DNA from: Planctomycetota bacterium
Lineage (GTDB): Bacteria > Planctomycetota > UBA1135 > GCA-002686595
Direction of reading: 5' to 3'
Length of the DNA: 43,152 bases
Assembly (NCBI GenBank): GCA_009691855.1
Contig: SIAI01000035.1
Span: 1-43,152 of the forward strand
Shown here one piece after another: positions 8,800-18,777 of this stretch. Within the stretch, counting starts at the first letter, position 1; every line of letters starts with the position of its first letter. Below the pieces are notes generated by a model. That model worked only from the letters and a program-made list of their open reading frames with translations, was not told where the DNA came from and did no database searches. A program made the translations under genes and the position numbers.

Positions 8800-10197
8800 T
8801 CAGCGCAGCCAACCCACGCGCCACAGCTGGGGCTTGAACGGCCAGATCGGCCAGAAGATCGCCACCGCACGCCCGAGGATGAGCTCGCGCGGCACCAGCG
8901 GCGATGGCTGGCCCACCAGGCTCTGGCCCCGGACCGCCGTGTCCGGGATCCAGTGGACCTCGCCCCAGTTGTCCTTGAAGCGCCAGGCTCCGCCGCCGTC
9001 CGCCAGACGGGTGGGGATCGGGTTCTCGCCCTGGCGGAGGTTCCCGCGCAGCTTCACTGCCTCGCTGCCCGCCTGCACGGTGAAGGTCTGGGCCTCCCAC
9101 AGGCGGCTGTCGGCCGAGTCCTGGGTGTTGTCGCCCAGCATCACGTAGTGCCCGGCGGGAATCGTGGTGGACCACGATGGGTGCCCGCCGGGCCCCTGGT
9201 AGTAGACGTCGCGCGCCACGCGCAGGTCCGAGAAGTCGGCGCCGGGGCCGTCCACGGAGAGCGTGAACGACGCTTCCTGACGCTCGCTGGTGGCGATCTC
9301 GCTCGTGAGCACGGTGCGGCCCTCGAGCTCGAAGCTCAGGCGGTCGTCGATGTTCTCGAGCGCGAAGGCGACGCGCGCACCGGCCACGAGCGCGCAACGC
9401 TCGCCGTGCACGACTTGCTCGCTGCCCGTACGCGCGTCGCGGATGCGCACGCTCAGCTCCGCTTCGGCGGCCTGCGGGCCGGGCAGCGTGAACTCGTACA
9501 GGAACGAGCCTTCGGTCAGCTCGAAGTGCACGGCGCGCGTGTCGGCCAGCGCGACGAGCTCGCCCTCCAGGCGCAGATCGCCGACCGCGAACGTGCCGCG
9601 GCCCGCGTAGCGCTCCATGAACACCGACATCAGCGCGGTCGGGTAGCCGTCGTAGTACTCGTCCTTGAGCGGCCCCGAGTCCGCGCGGAAGCGCGCCGCA
9701 CCCTCGCCGCGCGCGACGATCGTGTCGCCGTGGATCTGCCACTCCTTGCCGCCGCGCACCACGCTCCAGTCGCGCCCGTTGGCGACCGGCGGCAGCGGGC
9801 GCAGCATCTCACGCACGACCGACGGCGGCCGGCGCAGGATGCGCCAGGGCTGGTTCGCGTCGCTGCGCGTCCACAGGTCGCCGTGCTCGATGTGCAGCTC
9901 CTCGCCCGGCATGCCGACCAGGCGCTTGACCATCACGCGCGACTCCTCGAGCGGGTGCTTGAAGACCACGATCTCGAAGCGCTCGGGATCGCGGAAGTGG
10001 AACGAGAGCTTGTCGACCACCGTGCGGTCGAAGGTCTCGGTCTTCGGATCGCCCATCAGCGTGGGCTGCATCGAGCCGCTGGGGATCTTGCTGATCTCCA
10101 GCACGAAGTACTTGAACAGCAGCGCGACCACGATGGCCATCGTCAGGGCCTCGATGTTCTCGCGCCAGTGGTGGGGAGGGGGCTTGGTCTCGCTCAT
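8800..10197 (-). CDS. lepB: Signal peptidase I (paralogue 1)
   Basis: A 465-residue S26 signal peptidase that cleaves signal peptides of exported proteins at the outer face of the cytoplasmic membrane. One N-terminal membrane helix (IEALTMAIVVALLFKYFVLE) precedes the catalytic Ser in PSGSMQPTL (S42) and the catalytic Lys in MVKRLVGMPGE (K91). The C-terminal GDNTQDSADSR box starts at G355. About 250 residues of beta-rich sequence lie between the Lys box and the GDN box, far more than in typical enzymes. The ATG at 10197 is preferred because the protein from there matches paralogue 2 end to end; upstream lies repeat DNA. A 167-bp element starts 17 bases before it. Confidence 0.9.
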   Translation of the reverse strand: MSETKPPPHHWRENIEALTMAIVVALLFKYFVLEISKIPSGSMQPTLMGDPKTETFDRTVVDKLSFHFRDPERFEIVVFKHPLEESRVMVKRLVGMPGEELHIEHGDLWTRSDANQPWRILRRPPSVVREMLRPLPPVANGRDWSVVRGGKEWQIHGDTIVARGEGAARFRADSGPLKDEYYDGYPTALMSVFMERYAGRGTFAVGDLRLEGELVALADTRAVHFELTEGSFLYEFTLPGPQAAEAELSVRIRDARTGSEQVVHGERCALVAGARVAFALENIDDRLSFELEGRTVLTSEIATSERQEASFTLSVDGPGADFSDLRVARDVYYQGPGGHPSWSTTIPAGHYVMLGDNTQDSADSRLWEAQTFTVQAGSEAVKLRGNLRQGENPIPTRLADGGGAWRFKDNWGEVHWIPDTAVRGQSLVGQPSPLVPRELILGRAVAIFWPIWPFKPQLWRVGWLR

Positions 10198-10214
10198 GGG
10201 GCTCGTCTCGGGTG

Positions 10215-10381
10215 CTAGTGTGGTGATCCCGAAATGCGCCGAACAGATCGGGAGTCCGCAGCCGCGCTGGCAAGGCGCGCCGACGATGCGTATGGGCAAA
10301 GGAATACTCGGAGAAGGCGCAACGCCGCCAGCGCGGCGAGGGCCCCGAGATGTTCGCTGGATTTCGGGATCACACCACTAG
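10215..10381. mobile_element. 167-bp terminal-inverted-repeat element (MITE-like)
   Basis: The left end, CTAGTGTGGTGATCCCGAAA (10215), and right end, TTTCGGGATCACACCACTAG (10362-10381), are near-perfect inverted repeats. The similarity continues inward: CGAACAGATCGGG and GCCGCGCTGG on the left match CGAACATCTCGGG and GCCGCGCTGG on the complement of the right. The whole unit could fold into one long imperfect hairpin. It has no coding capacity. It sits exactly between lepB2 and lepB1, and its final CTAG provides the TAG stop of lepB2. Confidence 0.75.
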
Positions 10382-11763
10382 TTGACCCACTTCGCGCGCC
10401 AGATGTCACGCAGCGGATCGAGCGGCCAGAAGACGGCCAGGGCTTTGCCCTGGATCATGGCGCGCGGGACGAAGGGCGCGAGCTCGGGCGCCGGGCGGCG
10501 GTAGCTGTCGCGCTCGAACCAGTGCTTCTCGCCCCACTCGTCCACGAAGAAGGTCAGCGGGCCGCCCGGCTCGCCGTAGCCGACGGCGCGCGGGTTCTCG
10601 CGCTCGCGATAGTTGCCGCGCACGCGCGCGCCCTCGACGTCGAACTGGGCCAGGGTCCACTCGCGGCTGTCGCTCGAGTCCTGGGTGTTGTCGCCCAGCA
10701 TGAAGTACTGCCCGGCCGGGATCTGCCAGGGCTGGGCGGTGTTCGTGGTGTAGTAGATGTCGCGGTAGACCATCAGCTCGGCGAGCTCGGCGCCCTCGCC
10801 CTCGAGCTGCAGCACGACCGAGGAGGTCTGGTCTTCGGCCGGCTCGATCTCGAGCGCGAGCCGCTCCTGGCCGTCGAGCTCGAGCGCCAGACGGTCGTCG
10901 AGGTTCTGCACCGCGAAGCGCACGCGCGAATTGGCTGGCAGGCGGTACTCGTTCTGCGCCGCCGCGTCCGCGGTCGGGCGCGCAGAAGGGCCGGCGTCGA
11001 TGCGCGTGCGCTCGTCCGCGCGCGCCGCGGGGCCCGCGAACTCGAAGCGATAGCGGCGCGCGCCCTCCTGCAGCACGACCGTGAAGCGCTCGCAGCCGTT
11101 GTTGGCCGTGAGCGTGCCCTCGACGCGCAGGTCGCCCACCGCGTTCGCACCCGAGTCGCGCCCGTGCGCGGGCAACCACGGCACGAGCTGTTCGGGGTAG
11201 CCGTCGAGGTAGCCGTCGACGATCGACTCGTGCCCGCCGCGGAAGGCGGCGGTGCCGTTGCCCTTGGCCGCGAGCGTGCGCCCGCTGGCGCTCCAGCGCG
11301 AACTCGCCGGCAGGTTCTGCGGGATCCAGTGCGATTGCTCTTCGTGCTCGGCGTCGAGGCGCTTCCACTGCGCGTCCATAACCGCCGGTGGGCGGCGCAG
11401 GATGCGCCAGGGGTCGCTCTCGTTGGCGCGCGCCCACAGGTCGCCGTTCTGGATGCGCAGCTCCTCGGGACCCACGCCGGCGATGCGCTTGACGAAGCTC
11501 TTCGAGCGCTCGAGCGGGTAGCGGAACACGGCCACCTCCCAGCGCTCGGGCGCGCGCAGCACGTAGCTCAGCTTGTCCACCAGGATGCGGTCCTTGATGT
11601 CCGCCTGCTCGTCGCCGATCAGCGTCGGCTGCATCGAGCCCGTGGGGATCTTGTAGGCCTCGACCACGAAGTGCTTGAGGAATAGCGCCATGACGAGGGC
11701 CATCAGCGCGGCCTCGATGTTGTTGCGCCACGGCGTGCGCCGCTCTGCCACGCCCTCGTCCAC
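10378..11763 (-). CDS. lepB: Signal peptidase I (paralogue 2)
   Basis: A 461-residue S26 signal peptidase paralogous to the next gene. The N-terminal helix (ALMALVMALFLKHFVVE) is followed by PTGSMQPTL with the catalytic Ser at S43, and FVKRIAGVGPE with the catalytic Lys at K92. The GDNTQDSSDSR box starts at G357. The same long beta-rich insertion lies between Lys and GDN, including a FAVQNLDDRLALELDG segment reminiscent of concanavalin/LamG-type sheets. The ATG is separated from the lepA stop by one base, as in the classic lepA-lepB arrangement. Its stop codon lies within the end of the repeat element at 10215-10381. Confidence 0.9.
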   Translation of the reverse strand: MDEGVAERRTPWRNNIEAALMALVMALFLKHFVVEAYKIPTGSMQPTLIGDEQADIKDRILVDKLSYVLRAPERWEVAVFRYPLERSKSFVKRIAGVGPEELRIQNGDLWARANESDPWRILRRPPAVMDAQWKRLDAEHEEQSHWIPQNLPASSRWSASGRTLAAKGNGTAAFRGGHESIVDGYLDGYPEQLVPWLPAHGRDSGANAVGDLRVEGTLTANNGCERFTVVLQEGARRYRFEFAGPAARADERTRIDAGPSARPTADAAAQNEYRLPANSRVRFAVQNLDDRLALELDGQERLALEIEPAEDQTSSVVLQLEGEGAELAELMVYRDIYYTTNTAQPWQIPAGQYFMLGDNTQDSSDSREWTLAQFDVEGARVRGNYRERENPRAVGYGEPGGPLTFFVDEWGEKHWFERDSYRRPAPELAPFVPRAMIQGKALAVFWPLDPLRDIWRAKWVN

Positions 11764-11764
11764 G

Positions 11765-13576
<1,812 letters not shown>

Positions 13577-13694
13577 TCGGGTTGCCGCAGGATACGGGCA
13601 GCTCGGCAGTGTAGTCGATCGCCCCGGCGGCGCGCAGGGCGTTGGGGCCGTTGTCCTCCATGTGGGTGGCCGCTGGCCTCCTCGCCCACGCACT

Positions 13695-13746
13695 GAGCTA
13701 CTAGGTTCGAGAATCCGCGCGCCACGCGCGGATTCAGTAGTAGCTC
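13695..13746. repeat. Nested palindrome
   Basis: A perfect 11-bp inner stem, GAATCCGCGCG and CGCGCGGATTC around CCA (13711-13735), lies inside outer arms GAGCTACT (13695) and AGTAGCTC (13739). The two-level symmetry resembles REP-type elements. Confidence 0.65.
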
Positions 13747-13797
13747 CGGCGCCAGTAGCTCCGGCGCCGCAGGCGCCGCGCCGCTCATCAAGCGGCG
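13741..13797. repeat. Short tandem repeat plus hairpin
   Basis: TAGCTCCGGCGCC occurs at 13741-13753 and again at 13756-13768. A perfect 7-bp hairpin follows: CGCCGCT, loop CATCA, AGCGGCG (13779-13797). Confidence 0.5.
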
Positions 13798-13931
13798 AGG
13801 AGGGGGAGGCCGCGTGTGCGCCTGGCATGGAGGAGGAGTCGCGGGGGAGGGTTTGCCTTCCCCGCCAACAAGAGCTCAGCGCGGGTGCAGCTCCTGCGCG
13901 TTGAGTTGCGGGCTTCGCCCGCGCCGAGGGC

Positions 13932-13974
13932 GTGAGCAATCCCGCGCCGCTCCGGCGCGGGTGTTCTTGCTCAC
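13932..13974. repeat. Nested palindrome
   Basis: The inner stem is CCCGCGCCG and CGGCGCGGG around CTC (13941-13961), enclosed by outer arms GTGAGCAA (13932) and TTGCTCAC (13967). Both stems are perfect. Confidence 0.65.
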
Positions 13975-13987
13975 TCTCGAACCCCCT

Positions 13988-14008
13988 GGGCGCGAGTCCC
14001 TCGCGCCC
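13988..14008. repeat. Second copy of the GGGCGCGAG palindrome
   Basis: Perfect 9-bp arms GGGCGCGAG and CTCGCGCCC around TCC. This is the exact reverse complement of the inner palindrome at 3751-3771, and matching bases continue outside (the complement reads GGGGCGCGAGGGAC), so the two are copies of one small dispersed repeat. Confidence 0.65.
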
Positions 14009-14097
14009 CAAAGGCCTCGAAGCTCGCCGTGGTTGGATTGTTGCTCACACTCTGAGCCCCCCCCGTGGCGAGCGAGCTGGAAGGGAAGAAGTCTGTC

Positions 14098-14530
14098 ATG
14101 TGGATGCGCGCGCTCCGCTCGGCTTGGGCCGGTTTGCCGTTGCTCGTGGCCCCCCTGGCGGGGCAGGCCGACGGTCGACGACCTCTACGCCTTCTCAGGG
14201 GACTACACGCTGACGGTCGATCCGGGTGCGCGGATGCTGTACTCGAATCTCGGTACGGGGCCGCTGGGGCACGCACTCGCGCTGCGCCTGGGCACCGACT
14301 ACGAGGGCGCGGTGCGCGCGCGCATCCTCGATCCGCTGGCGCTCAAGAGCACCTTCATCCGACTGTCGACAGAGCTCTCCGCCCGTCTCGCGCCGACCGA
14401 GGGCTCGGAGTCGTTTTTCCTGCGCGCGGCCGACGCCCAGGTCGCCTTCGTCGTCGAGGCGGACGGCTGGGTAGAGGCCCTCGTGCTGCGCCGGGCAGGC
14501 CAGGATCAGGCTGCCCTGCGCGTCGAGTAG
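14098..14530 (+). pseudogene. Decayed serine beta-lactamase-family gene
   Basis: Fragments of one exported serine-hydrolase gene (class C beta-lactamase/penicillin-binding fold) survive in different frames. At 14098 an ATG after a GAAGGGAAG ribosome-binding-like sequence opens a signal peptide, MWMRALRSAWAGLPLLVAPL. The frame then shifts near 14165. The other frame continues VDDLYAF, then DPGARMLYSNLG with the YxN motif, GHALALRLGTDYE and ILDPLALKSTFI, typical of the family. It jumps from LSARLAP to a short beta-strand tail (AFVVEADGWVEALVL) like the DUF3471-type C-terminal domain. The SxxK part and the third motif are missing, so internal deletions occurred. It is not a copy of the intact pair at 19.5-22 kb. 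Confidence 0.75.
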
Positions 14531-14545
14531 CGAGGGACCGCGCCC

Positions 14546-15382
14546 TCAGCTTGCCAGCCCGAGCACGATCGCGCCGGCGCACACGAGCAGGGCGCCGACG
14601 ACCTGGCGCGCGCCGGGGCGCTCGCCGAGGAGCGGGGCCAGGGCAGTGGCGAAGACCACCGAGGTGTTGCGCAGGGTGAAGACGTGGGCCGCGCCGCCGC
14701 GGGCGAGGGCCAGGAGGAACAAGAGGAAGGCCGCCGCGCACACCGCGCCGGAGAGCAGGGTCAGGGACTCGACGCGCGCGACGGCCTGCCCAAAATCGCG
14801 GCGGAATCCGCGCCCGCCCGTGGCGAGGTTCAGGAGCGTCGCCGTGCCGATCGAGAGCGCGAACACCGCCGCCGGCGCGCCGCCCGCCGCGAGCGCGAGC
14901 TTGTAGCCGAAGTGGTAGCCGGCGATGCACAGCGCGCAGGCAAGCCCGAGGCGCAGCGCGCTCGGCCCCATCCCGCGCGCGCCGCCCGCGGCCGCCAACC
15001 CCGCCAGCACGAGCACCGTGCCCGCCGCACCGAGCCAGCCCAGCGGCTCGTCGAGGAACAGGACCGACAGGGGCCAGATCAAGACCGCCGCGCCGCCGCG
15101 CGACAGGGTGTAGACGGGCGCGAGCGGACCCGCCACCAGCGCCCGGCCGAGCGCGTGGAAGTAGCGCGACTCGAAGACCCCGGCGGCGAGGCTCCAGCCC
15201 AGCGCCGTGGCGCTCGGCGTCGGCGCGCCCAGCGCGAGCTGGACGAGCGCCACGCCCGCTGCGAGCAGCCCCGAGAACGCGACCGCGAGGTGCACGCCCC
15301 AGACCGGATCGCGCGTGCGCTTGACGAGCGCGTTCCAGCCCGCGTGCAGGAAGCCCGAGACGAGGACGAGCGCGAGCAGCAC
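14546..15382 (-). CDS. EamA/DMT-family transporter
   Basis: A 278-residue integral membrane protein with about ten hydrophobic segments in two repeated halves, the organisation of EamA (drug/metabolite transporter) proteins. It begins LLALVLVSGFLHAGWNALVK and each half carries the EamA-type motif region (SRGGAAVLIWPLSVLFLDEP and TLRNTSVVFATALAPLLGE). The family exports or imports small metabolites across the cytoplasmic membrane; the substrate cannot be told. It converges with the beta-lactamase pseudogene 16 bases away. Confidence 0.85.
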   Translation of the reverse strand: MLLALVLVSGFLHAGWNALVKRTRDPVWGVHLAVAFSGLLAAGVALVQLALGAPTPSATALGWSLAAGVFESRYFHALGRALVAGPLAPVYTLSRGGAAVLIWPLSVLFLDEPLGWLGAAGTVLVLAGLAAAGGARGMGPSALRLGLACALCIAGYHFGYKLALAAGGAPAAVFALSIGTATLLNLATGGRGFRRDFGQAVARVESLTLLSGAVCAAAFLLFLLALARGGAAHVFTLRNTSVVFATALAPLLGERPGARQVVGALLVCAGAIVLGLAS

Positions 15383-15449
15383 GCCTCAGGTCACCGCGTC
15401 GGGGTCGCGAGTCGCGATGCCTCGGGCGTCGGGCGAGCGCTTCGTCCGC

Positions 15450-16079
15450 CTACTCCTTCGGCGCCGGCGCGGGCATCAGCTTGGGCAGCTTCGCCACCAG
15501 CAAGCGCAGTGCGCGACCGCGATGGCTGACGGCGGCCTTCTCGGAGGCGCTGAGCTCGGCGAAGCCGCGGTTGTTCTGCTGGAAGCCGGGCTCGGTGAAC
15601 AGGAACAGCGGGTCGTAGCCGAAGTCGCCGGTGCCGCGCGGGGCGGGCAGGATGCGGCCGCTGGCGACGCCCTCGCACTCGAAGGCCAGCGTGCCGTCGG
15701 GGCGCGCCAGGGCGAGGGCGCACACGAAGCGCGCGGCGCGGCGATCGCGCGGCAGGCCGGCCAGGGCCTCGAGCAGCTTGGCGTTGTTGCGCGCATCGTC
15801 GGGCGGTTCGCCGGCGTAGCGCGCGGAGAGCACGCCCGGTCCGCCCTCCAGGGCATCGACCTCCAGGCCGGAATCGTCGGCCAGCGCCCACAGGCCGCTG
15901 GCCTTGGCCGCGCTAGTCGCCTTCTTGGCCGCGTTGAGCGCGAAGGTGGGCTGATCCTCGACGACCTCCGGCAGCGGGCCGACCTCGGCCGGCGAGAGGA
16001 CCTGGATGTCGTGCGGCGCGAGCAGGAGCGTGAGCTCGCGACGCTTCTTCTGATTCTTCGTGGCGATCAGCAGTTGCAT
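15450..16079 (-). CDS. rdgB: XTP/dITP pyrophosphatase (RdgB/HAM1)
   Basis: A 209-residue house-cleaning nucleotidase that hydrolyses dITP, ITP and XTP to monophosphates in the cytoplasm. Family motifs in order are LLIATKNQKKRREL at the N-terminus, LADDSGLEVDAL with the metal-site acidic residues, GVLSARYAGE, GDFGYDPLF and SHRGRAL. Length and start (ATG at 16079, AGGA upstream) fit the family. It lies downstream of rph on the same strand, a common pairing. Here the two are separated by 230 bases holding a partial palindromic repeat and a hairpin. Confidence 0.95.
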   Translation of the reverse strand: MQLLIATKNQKKRRELTLLLAPHDIQVLSPAEVGPLPEVVEDQPTFALNAAKKATSAAKASGLWALADDSGLEVDALEGGPGVLSARYAGEPPDDARNNAKLLEALAGLPRDRRAARFVCALALARPDGTLAFECEGVASGRILPAPRGTGDFGYDPLFLFTEPGFQQNNRGFAELSASEKAAVSHRGRALRLLVAKLPKLMPAPAPKE

Positions 16080-16092
16080 CGGGAACTCGATC

Positions 16093-16141
16093 CTAGCAGT
16101 CCGTTGAAAAAGTCCCAACTGCGGCTTTGCACGCTTCGCCC
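16093..16141. repeat. Left end of dispersed palindromic element (copy C)
   Basis: CTAGCAGTCCGTTGAAAAAG, then TCCCAACTGCGGCTT and TTCGCC, matches the left end of the full copy at 29226 with a few substitutions and a one-base gap. No right end follows before rph, so this copy is truncated or diverged. It begins 13 bases upstream of the rdgB start codon. Confidence 0.6.
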
Positions 16142-16249
16142 TTCCCCGCCGCATGGATCCCAGGGGTTGGAGGTCGTTCGCGTTCGAGCTGAGGGGAAGA
16201 GCGCCCGGATTCCGGACAGGTTTCGGCGCCGTGATGCCTGGACCGCGGG

Positions 16250-16287
16250 CGCGCAGGGCGACTCGTTCTGCGTGTACGCCCTGCGCG
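16250..16287. terminator. Long-loop hairpin after rph
   Basis: Perfect 11-bp arms CGCGCAGGGCG (16250) and CGCCCTGCGCG (16277) enclose a 16-base loop. It is 23 bases beyond the rph stop on the minus strand and has no T-run; termination or transcript processing between rph and rdgB is a guess from position. Confidence 0.4.
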
Positions 16288-16309
16288 GCAGGTCGCCGGG
16301 CTCGCCTGC

Positions 16310-17029
16310 TCAGCCCGTTTCCAGCGCCGCGCGTTGCAGCTCGAAGATTCGGCGGATGCCGGCCTCGCCGAGCTCGAGCATGGCCGCCAGCTGTTCCTTC
16401 TTGAAAGGCGCGCCCTCGGCCGCGCCCTGCACCTCGACGAACTCGCCTGCGCCGGTCATGACCAGATTCACGTCGGCGTCGGCCTTGCTGTCCTCGGAGT
16501 AGTCGAGGTCGCACAGCGCCTCGCCGTTCAGGAGGCCTACCGAGACCGCGCCGAGCTGCGCTCGCAGCGGCCAGCCGCGCAGGAGGCGCGACTTCTCCAT
16601 CGCTTTCAGGCAGTCGACCAGGGCCACGTAGGCGCCGGTGATCGAGGCCGTGCGCGTGCCGCCGTCGGCCTGCAGCACGTCGCAGTCGACCCACAGCGTG
16701 CGCTCGGTCATCTTCGAAAGATCGACCACCGCACGCAGCGCGCGCCCGATCAGGCGCTGGATCTCGACCGAGCGTCCGTCGAGTTTTCCGTTGCGGTCGC
16801 GCGGCTTGCGCCCGGCGGTCGAGGCCGGGAGCATGCCGTACTCAGCCGTCAGCCAGCCCTGCCCCTTGCCCTGCAGGAAGGGCGGCACGCCATCCACCCA
16901 CGTGGCCGTGCACAGCACGCGCGTGTCGCCAAACGAGCACAGCACGGCGCCGGGCGCGCTCTTCAGGAAGCGCCGCTCGAAGCGGATCGGACGCAGGTCG
17001 CCAGGGGTTCGGCCGTCTTTGCGGGGCAT
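16310..17029 (-). CDS. rph: Ribonuclease PH
   Basis: A 239-residue phosphorolytic 3'-5' exoribonuclease that trims tRNA 3' ends, of normal length. It shows the family's N-terminal RPIRFERRFLKSAPGAVL, GDTRVLCTATW, EYGMLPAST, the RNGKLDGRSVEIQRLIGRAL segment, DCDVLQADGGTRTASITGA, and the C-terminal DLDYSEDSKADADVNLVMTG region, where the conserved acidic residues sit. Start is ATG at 17029 (MPRKDGRTPGDLR). It is first in a probable rph-rdgB unit. Confidence 0.95.
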   Translation of the reverse strand: MPRKDGRTPGDLRPIRFERRFLKSAPGAVLCSFGDTRVLCTATWVDGVPPFLQGKGQGWLTAEYGMLPASTAGRKPRDRNGKLDGRSVEIQRLIGRALRAVVDLSKMTERTLWVDCDVLQADGGTRTASITGAYVALVDCLKAMEKSRLLRGWPLRAQLGAVSVGLLNGEALCDLDYSEDSKADADVNLVMTGAGEFVEVQGAAEGAPFKKEQLAAMLELGEAGIRRIFELQRAALETG

Positions 17030-17111
17030 GGTTCGCTCGGAAAAAGTGGGCCGCGATCATAGCCTCGCCGGCCGCGCGCGCGGCCGTGCAACGCGGATCG
17101 GAGTCGATATC

Positions 17112-18758
17112 ATGCGCCCAATGGAGCGCGACGGGCCGCATTCGTTCGAGGCCGAGCCGCTACGAGGTCGGACGAGCGTCCAGAGCGCGCTGGTCGTCGG
17201 CCTGCTGGCCGCTTGCACGGCCTGCACGGATCTCGCCTCGGCACCGCCGGCTTCCGCGCCCGCCGCGACGCCCGCCGCGGCCGAGCTGCGCGACGCGGTC
17301 CGGGCCTACTGCGTCGCGCACGAGGGCGAGGTGCTGGCGCAACTCGAAGCGCTCCTCGCGCTGCCCAACCTGGCGTCGGACGAGGTCGAGATCGGACGCA
17401 ACGCGCGCGAGCTCGTGACGCTGCTCGAGGAGCGCGGGATCCGCGCGCGGCTGCTGGAGCTCCCCGGCAGCCCGCCGGTCGTCTTCGGCGAGCTCGTGCC
17501 GCCCGGCGCGCGCCGCACCGTCGCGTTGTACGCGCATTACGACGGCCAGCCGGTCGCCGCTCAGGCCTGGCACTCGGAGCCGTGGCGGCCCGTGCTGCGC
17601 GACGGGACGCTCGAGGCCGGCGCGCGCGAGCTCACGCCGCCCTACGCGCCGCACGACCCGACGCGGCCCGACGAGCGCCGGCTCTACGCGCGCTCGGCCA
17701 GCGACGACAAGGCGCCGATCGTGGCCATGCTCACCGCGCTCGACGCGCTGCGCGCCATGGGCCTCGCGCCGACGGTGGGCCTGCAGTTCTTCTTCGAGGG
17801 CGAGGAGGAGGCCGGTTCGCCGCACCTCGCCGAGCTGGTGCGCGCGAACGCCGCGACGCTGAGCGCCGACGCATGGCTGTTCTGCGACGGCCCCGTGCAC
17901 GCCAGCCGGCGCATGCAGGTGTACTTCGGCGTGCGCGGCGCGCTCGACCTCGAGCTGACGGTCTTTGGCCCGGCGCGCGCGCTGCACAGCGGTCACTACG
18001 GCAACTGGGCGCCCAACCCGCTGGCGCTCCTCGCCGAGCTCGTCAGCAGCATGCGCGGCGCCGACGGCCGCGTGAAGATCGCCGGCTTCTACGACGGGCT
18101 CGAGCCCATCACGCCCGAGGAGCGGCGCGCCATCGCCGAGGCGCCCGACCTGGACGCGGAGCTCCTGCGCTCGCTTGCCCTGGCGCGGCCCGAGGGCGAC
18201 GGCGAGCCGCTGGCCGAGCGCATCCTGCTACCCGCCCTGAACCTGCGCGGCCTGGCGGGCGGCGCGGTCGGCGCGCAGGCGGCCAACGCGATCCCTACCG
18301 AGGCGCGCGCCTCGATCGACTTCCGCCTGGTGCCGCCGCAGACGGCCGAGCACGTGCGCGCGCTGGTCGAGGCCCACGTGCGTGCGCAGGGCTACTCCAT
18401 CGTGCACGCCGCGCCCGATCTCGACGTGCGCCGAGCCCACGCGCGCGTGGCGCTGCTCGAGTGGGGCCCGGGCTATCCGGCCGGGCGCACGCCGCTCGCT
18501 TCGCCCTTCGCTCGCGCGCTGGTCGCCGCCGTCGAGGACGCGCGCGGCGAGCCGCTCGTGCGCCTGCCCTCGCTCGGCGGCAGCGTGCCGATGTTCGTGT
18601 TTCAGCGCGAGCTCGGCGTGCCCGTGCTCGGTCTGCCGATCGTCAACCACGACAACAGCCAGCACGCCGCCGACGAGAACCTTCGGCTGCAGAATCTGTG
18701 GGACGGCGTGCTGACCTTCGCGGGCGTGATGCGCGGGCTCGACGCGCGCTGGCCGTAG
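17112..18758 (+). CDS. M20-family metallopeptidase, probable lipoprotein
   Basis: A 548-residue M20/M25/M40 peptidase (dipeptidase-like). Di-zinc ligand motifs are visible: YAHYDGQP (H142, D144), SASDDKAP (D198/D199), FFEGEEEAGSP (E231-E233), and the C-terminal NHDNSQH (H513). The dimerisation-type lid domain lies between (residues about 290-440, FGPARALHSGHYG onward). The N-terminus is unusual: about 22 polar residues precede a hydrophobic stretch and a lipobox-like LLAAC (C35), so it is probably exported and lipid-anchored. The start could be ATG 17112 or 17121. It probably hydrolyses peptides outside the cytoplasm. It is divergent from rph. Confidence 0.85.
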   Translation: MRPMERDGPHSFEAEPLRGRTSVQSALVVGLLAACTACTDLASAPPASAPAATPAAAELRDAVRAYCVAHEGEVLAQLEALLALPNLASDEVEIGRNARELVTLLEERGIRARLLELPGSPPVVFGELVPPGARRTVALYAHYDGQPVAAQAWHSEPWRPVLRDGTLEAGARELTPPYAPHDPTRPDERRLYARSASDDKAPIVAMLTALDALRAMGLAPTVGLQFFFEGEEEAGSPHLAELVRANAATLSADAWLFCDGPVHASRRMQVYFGVRGALDLELTVFGPARALHSGHYGNWAPNPLALLAELVSSMRGADGRVKIAGFYDGLEPITPEERRAIAEAPDLDAELLRSLALARPEGDGEPLAERILLPALNLRGLAGGAVGAQAANAIPTEARASIDFRLVPPQTAEHVRALVEAHVRAQGYSIVHAAPDLDVRRAHARVALLEWGPGYPAGRTPLASPFARALVAAVEDARGEPLVRLPSLGGSVPMFVFQRELGVPVLGLPIVNHDNSQHAADENLRLQNLWDGVLTFAGVMRGLDARWP

Positions 18759-18777
18759 CGTGCGCGCTCGGCCAGGC

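Larger units (their letters stand above)
13577..14097. other. Gene-less region packed with hairpins
   Basis: Between the lepA start and a decayed beta-lactamase gene I see no coding sequence but at least four palindromes: 13695-13746, 13779-13797, 13932-13974 and 13988-14008. There is also a tandem repeat of TAGCTCCGGCGCC (13741 and 13756). The lepA promoter should lie near 13580-13690. The palindromes are listed separately. Confidence 0.6.

Noticed and set aside
13577..14011. N-terminal extension of LepA
   Set aside because: It crosses several hairpins, is Pro/Arg-rich, and the GTG at 13576 gives the normal LepA length.
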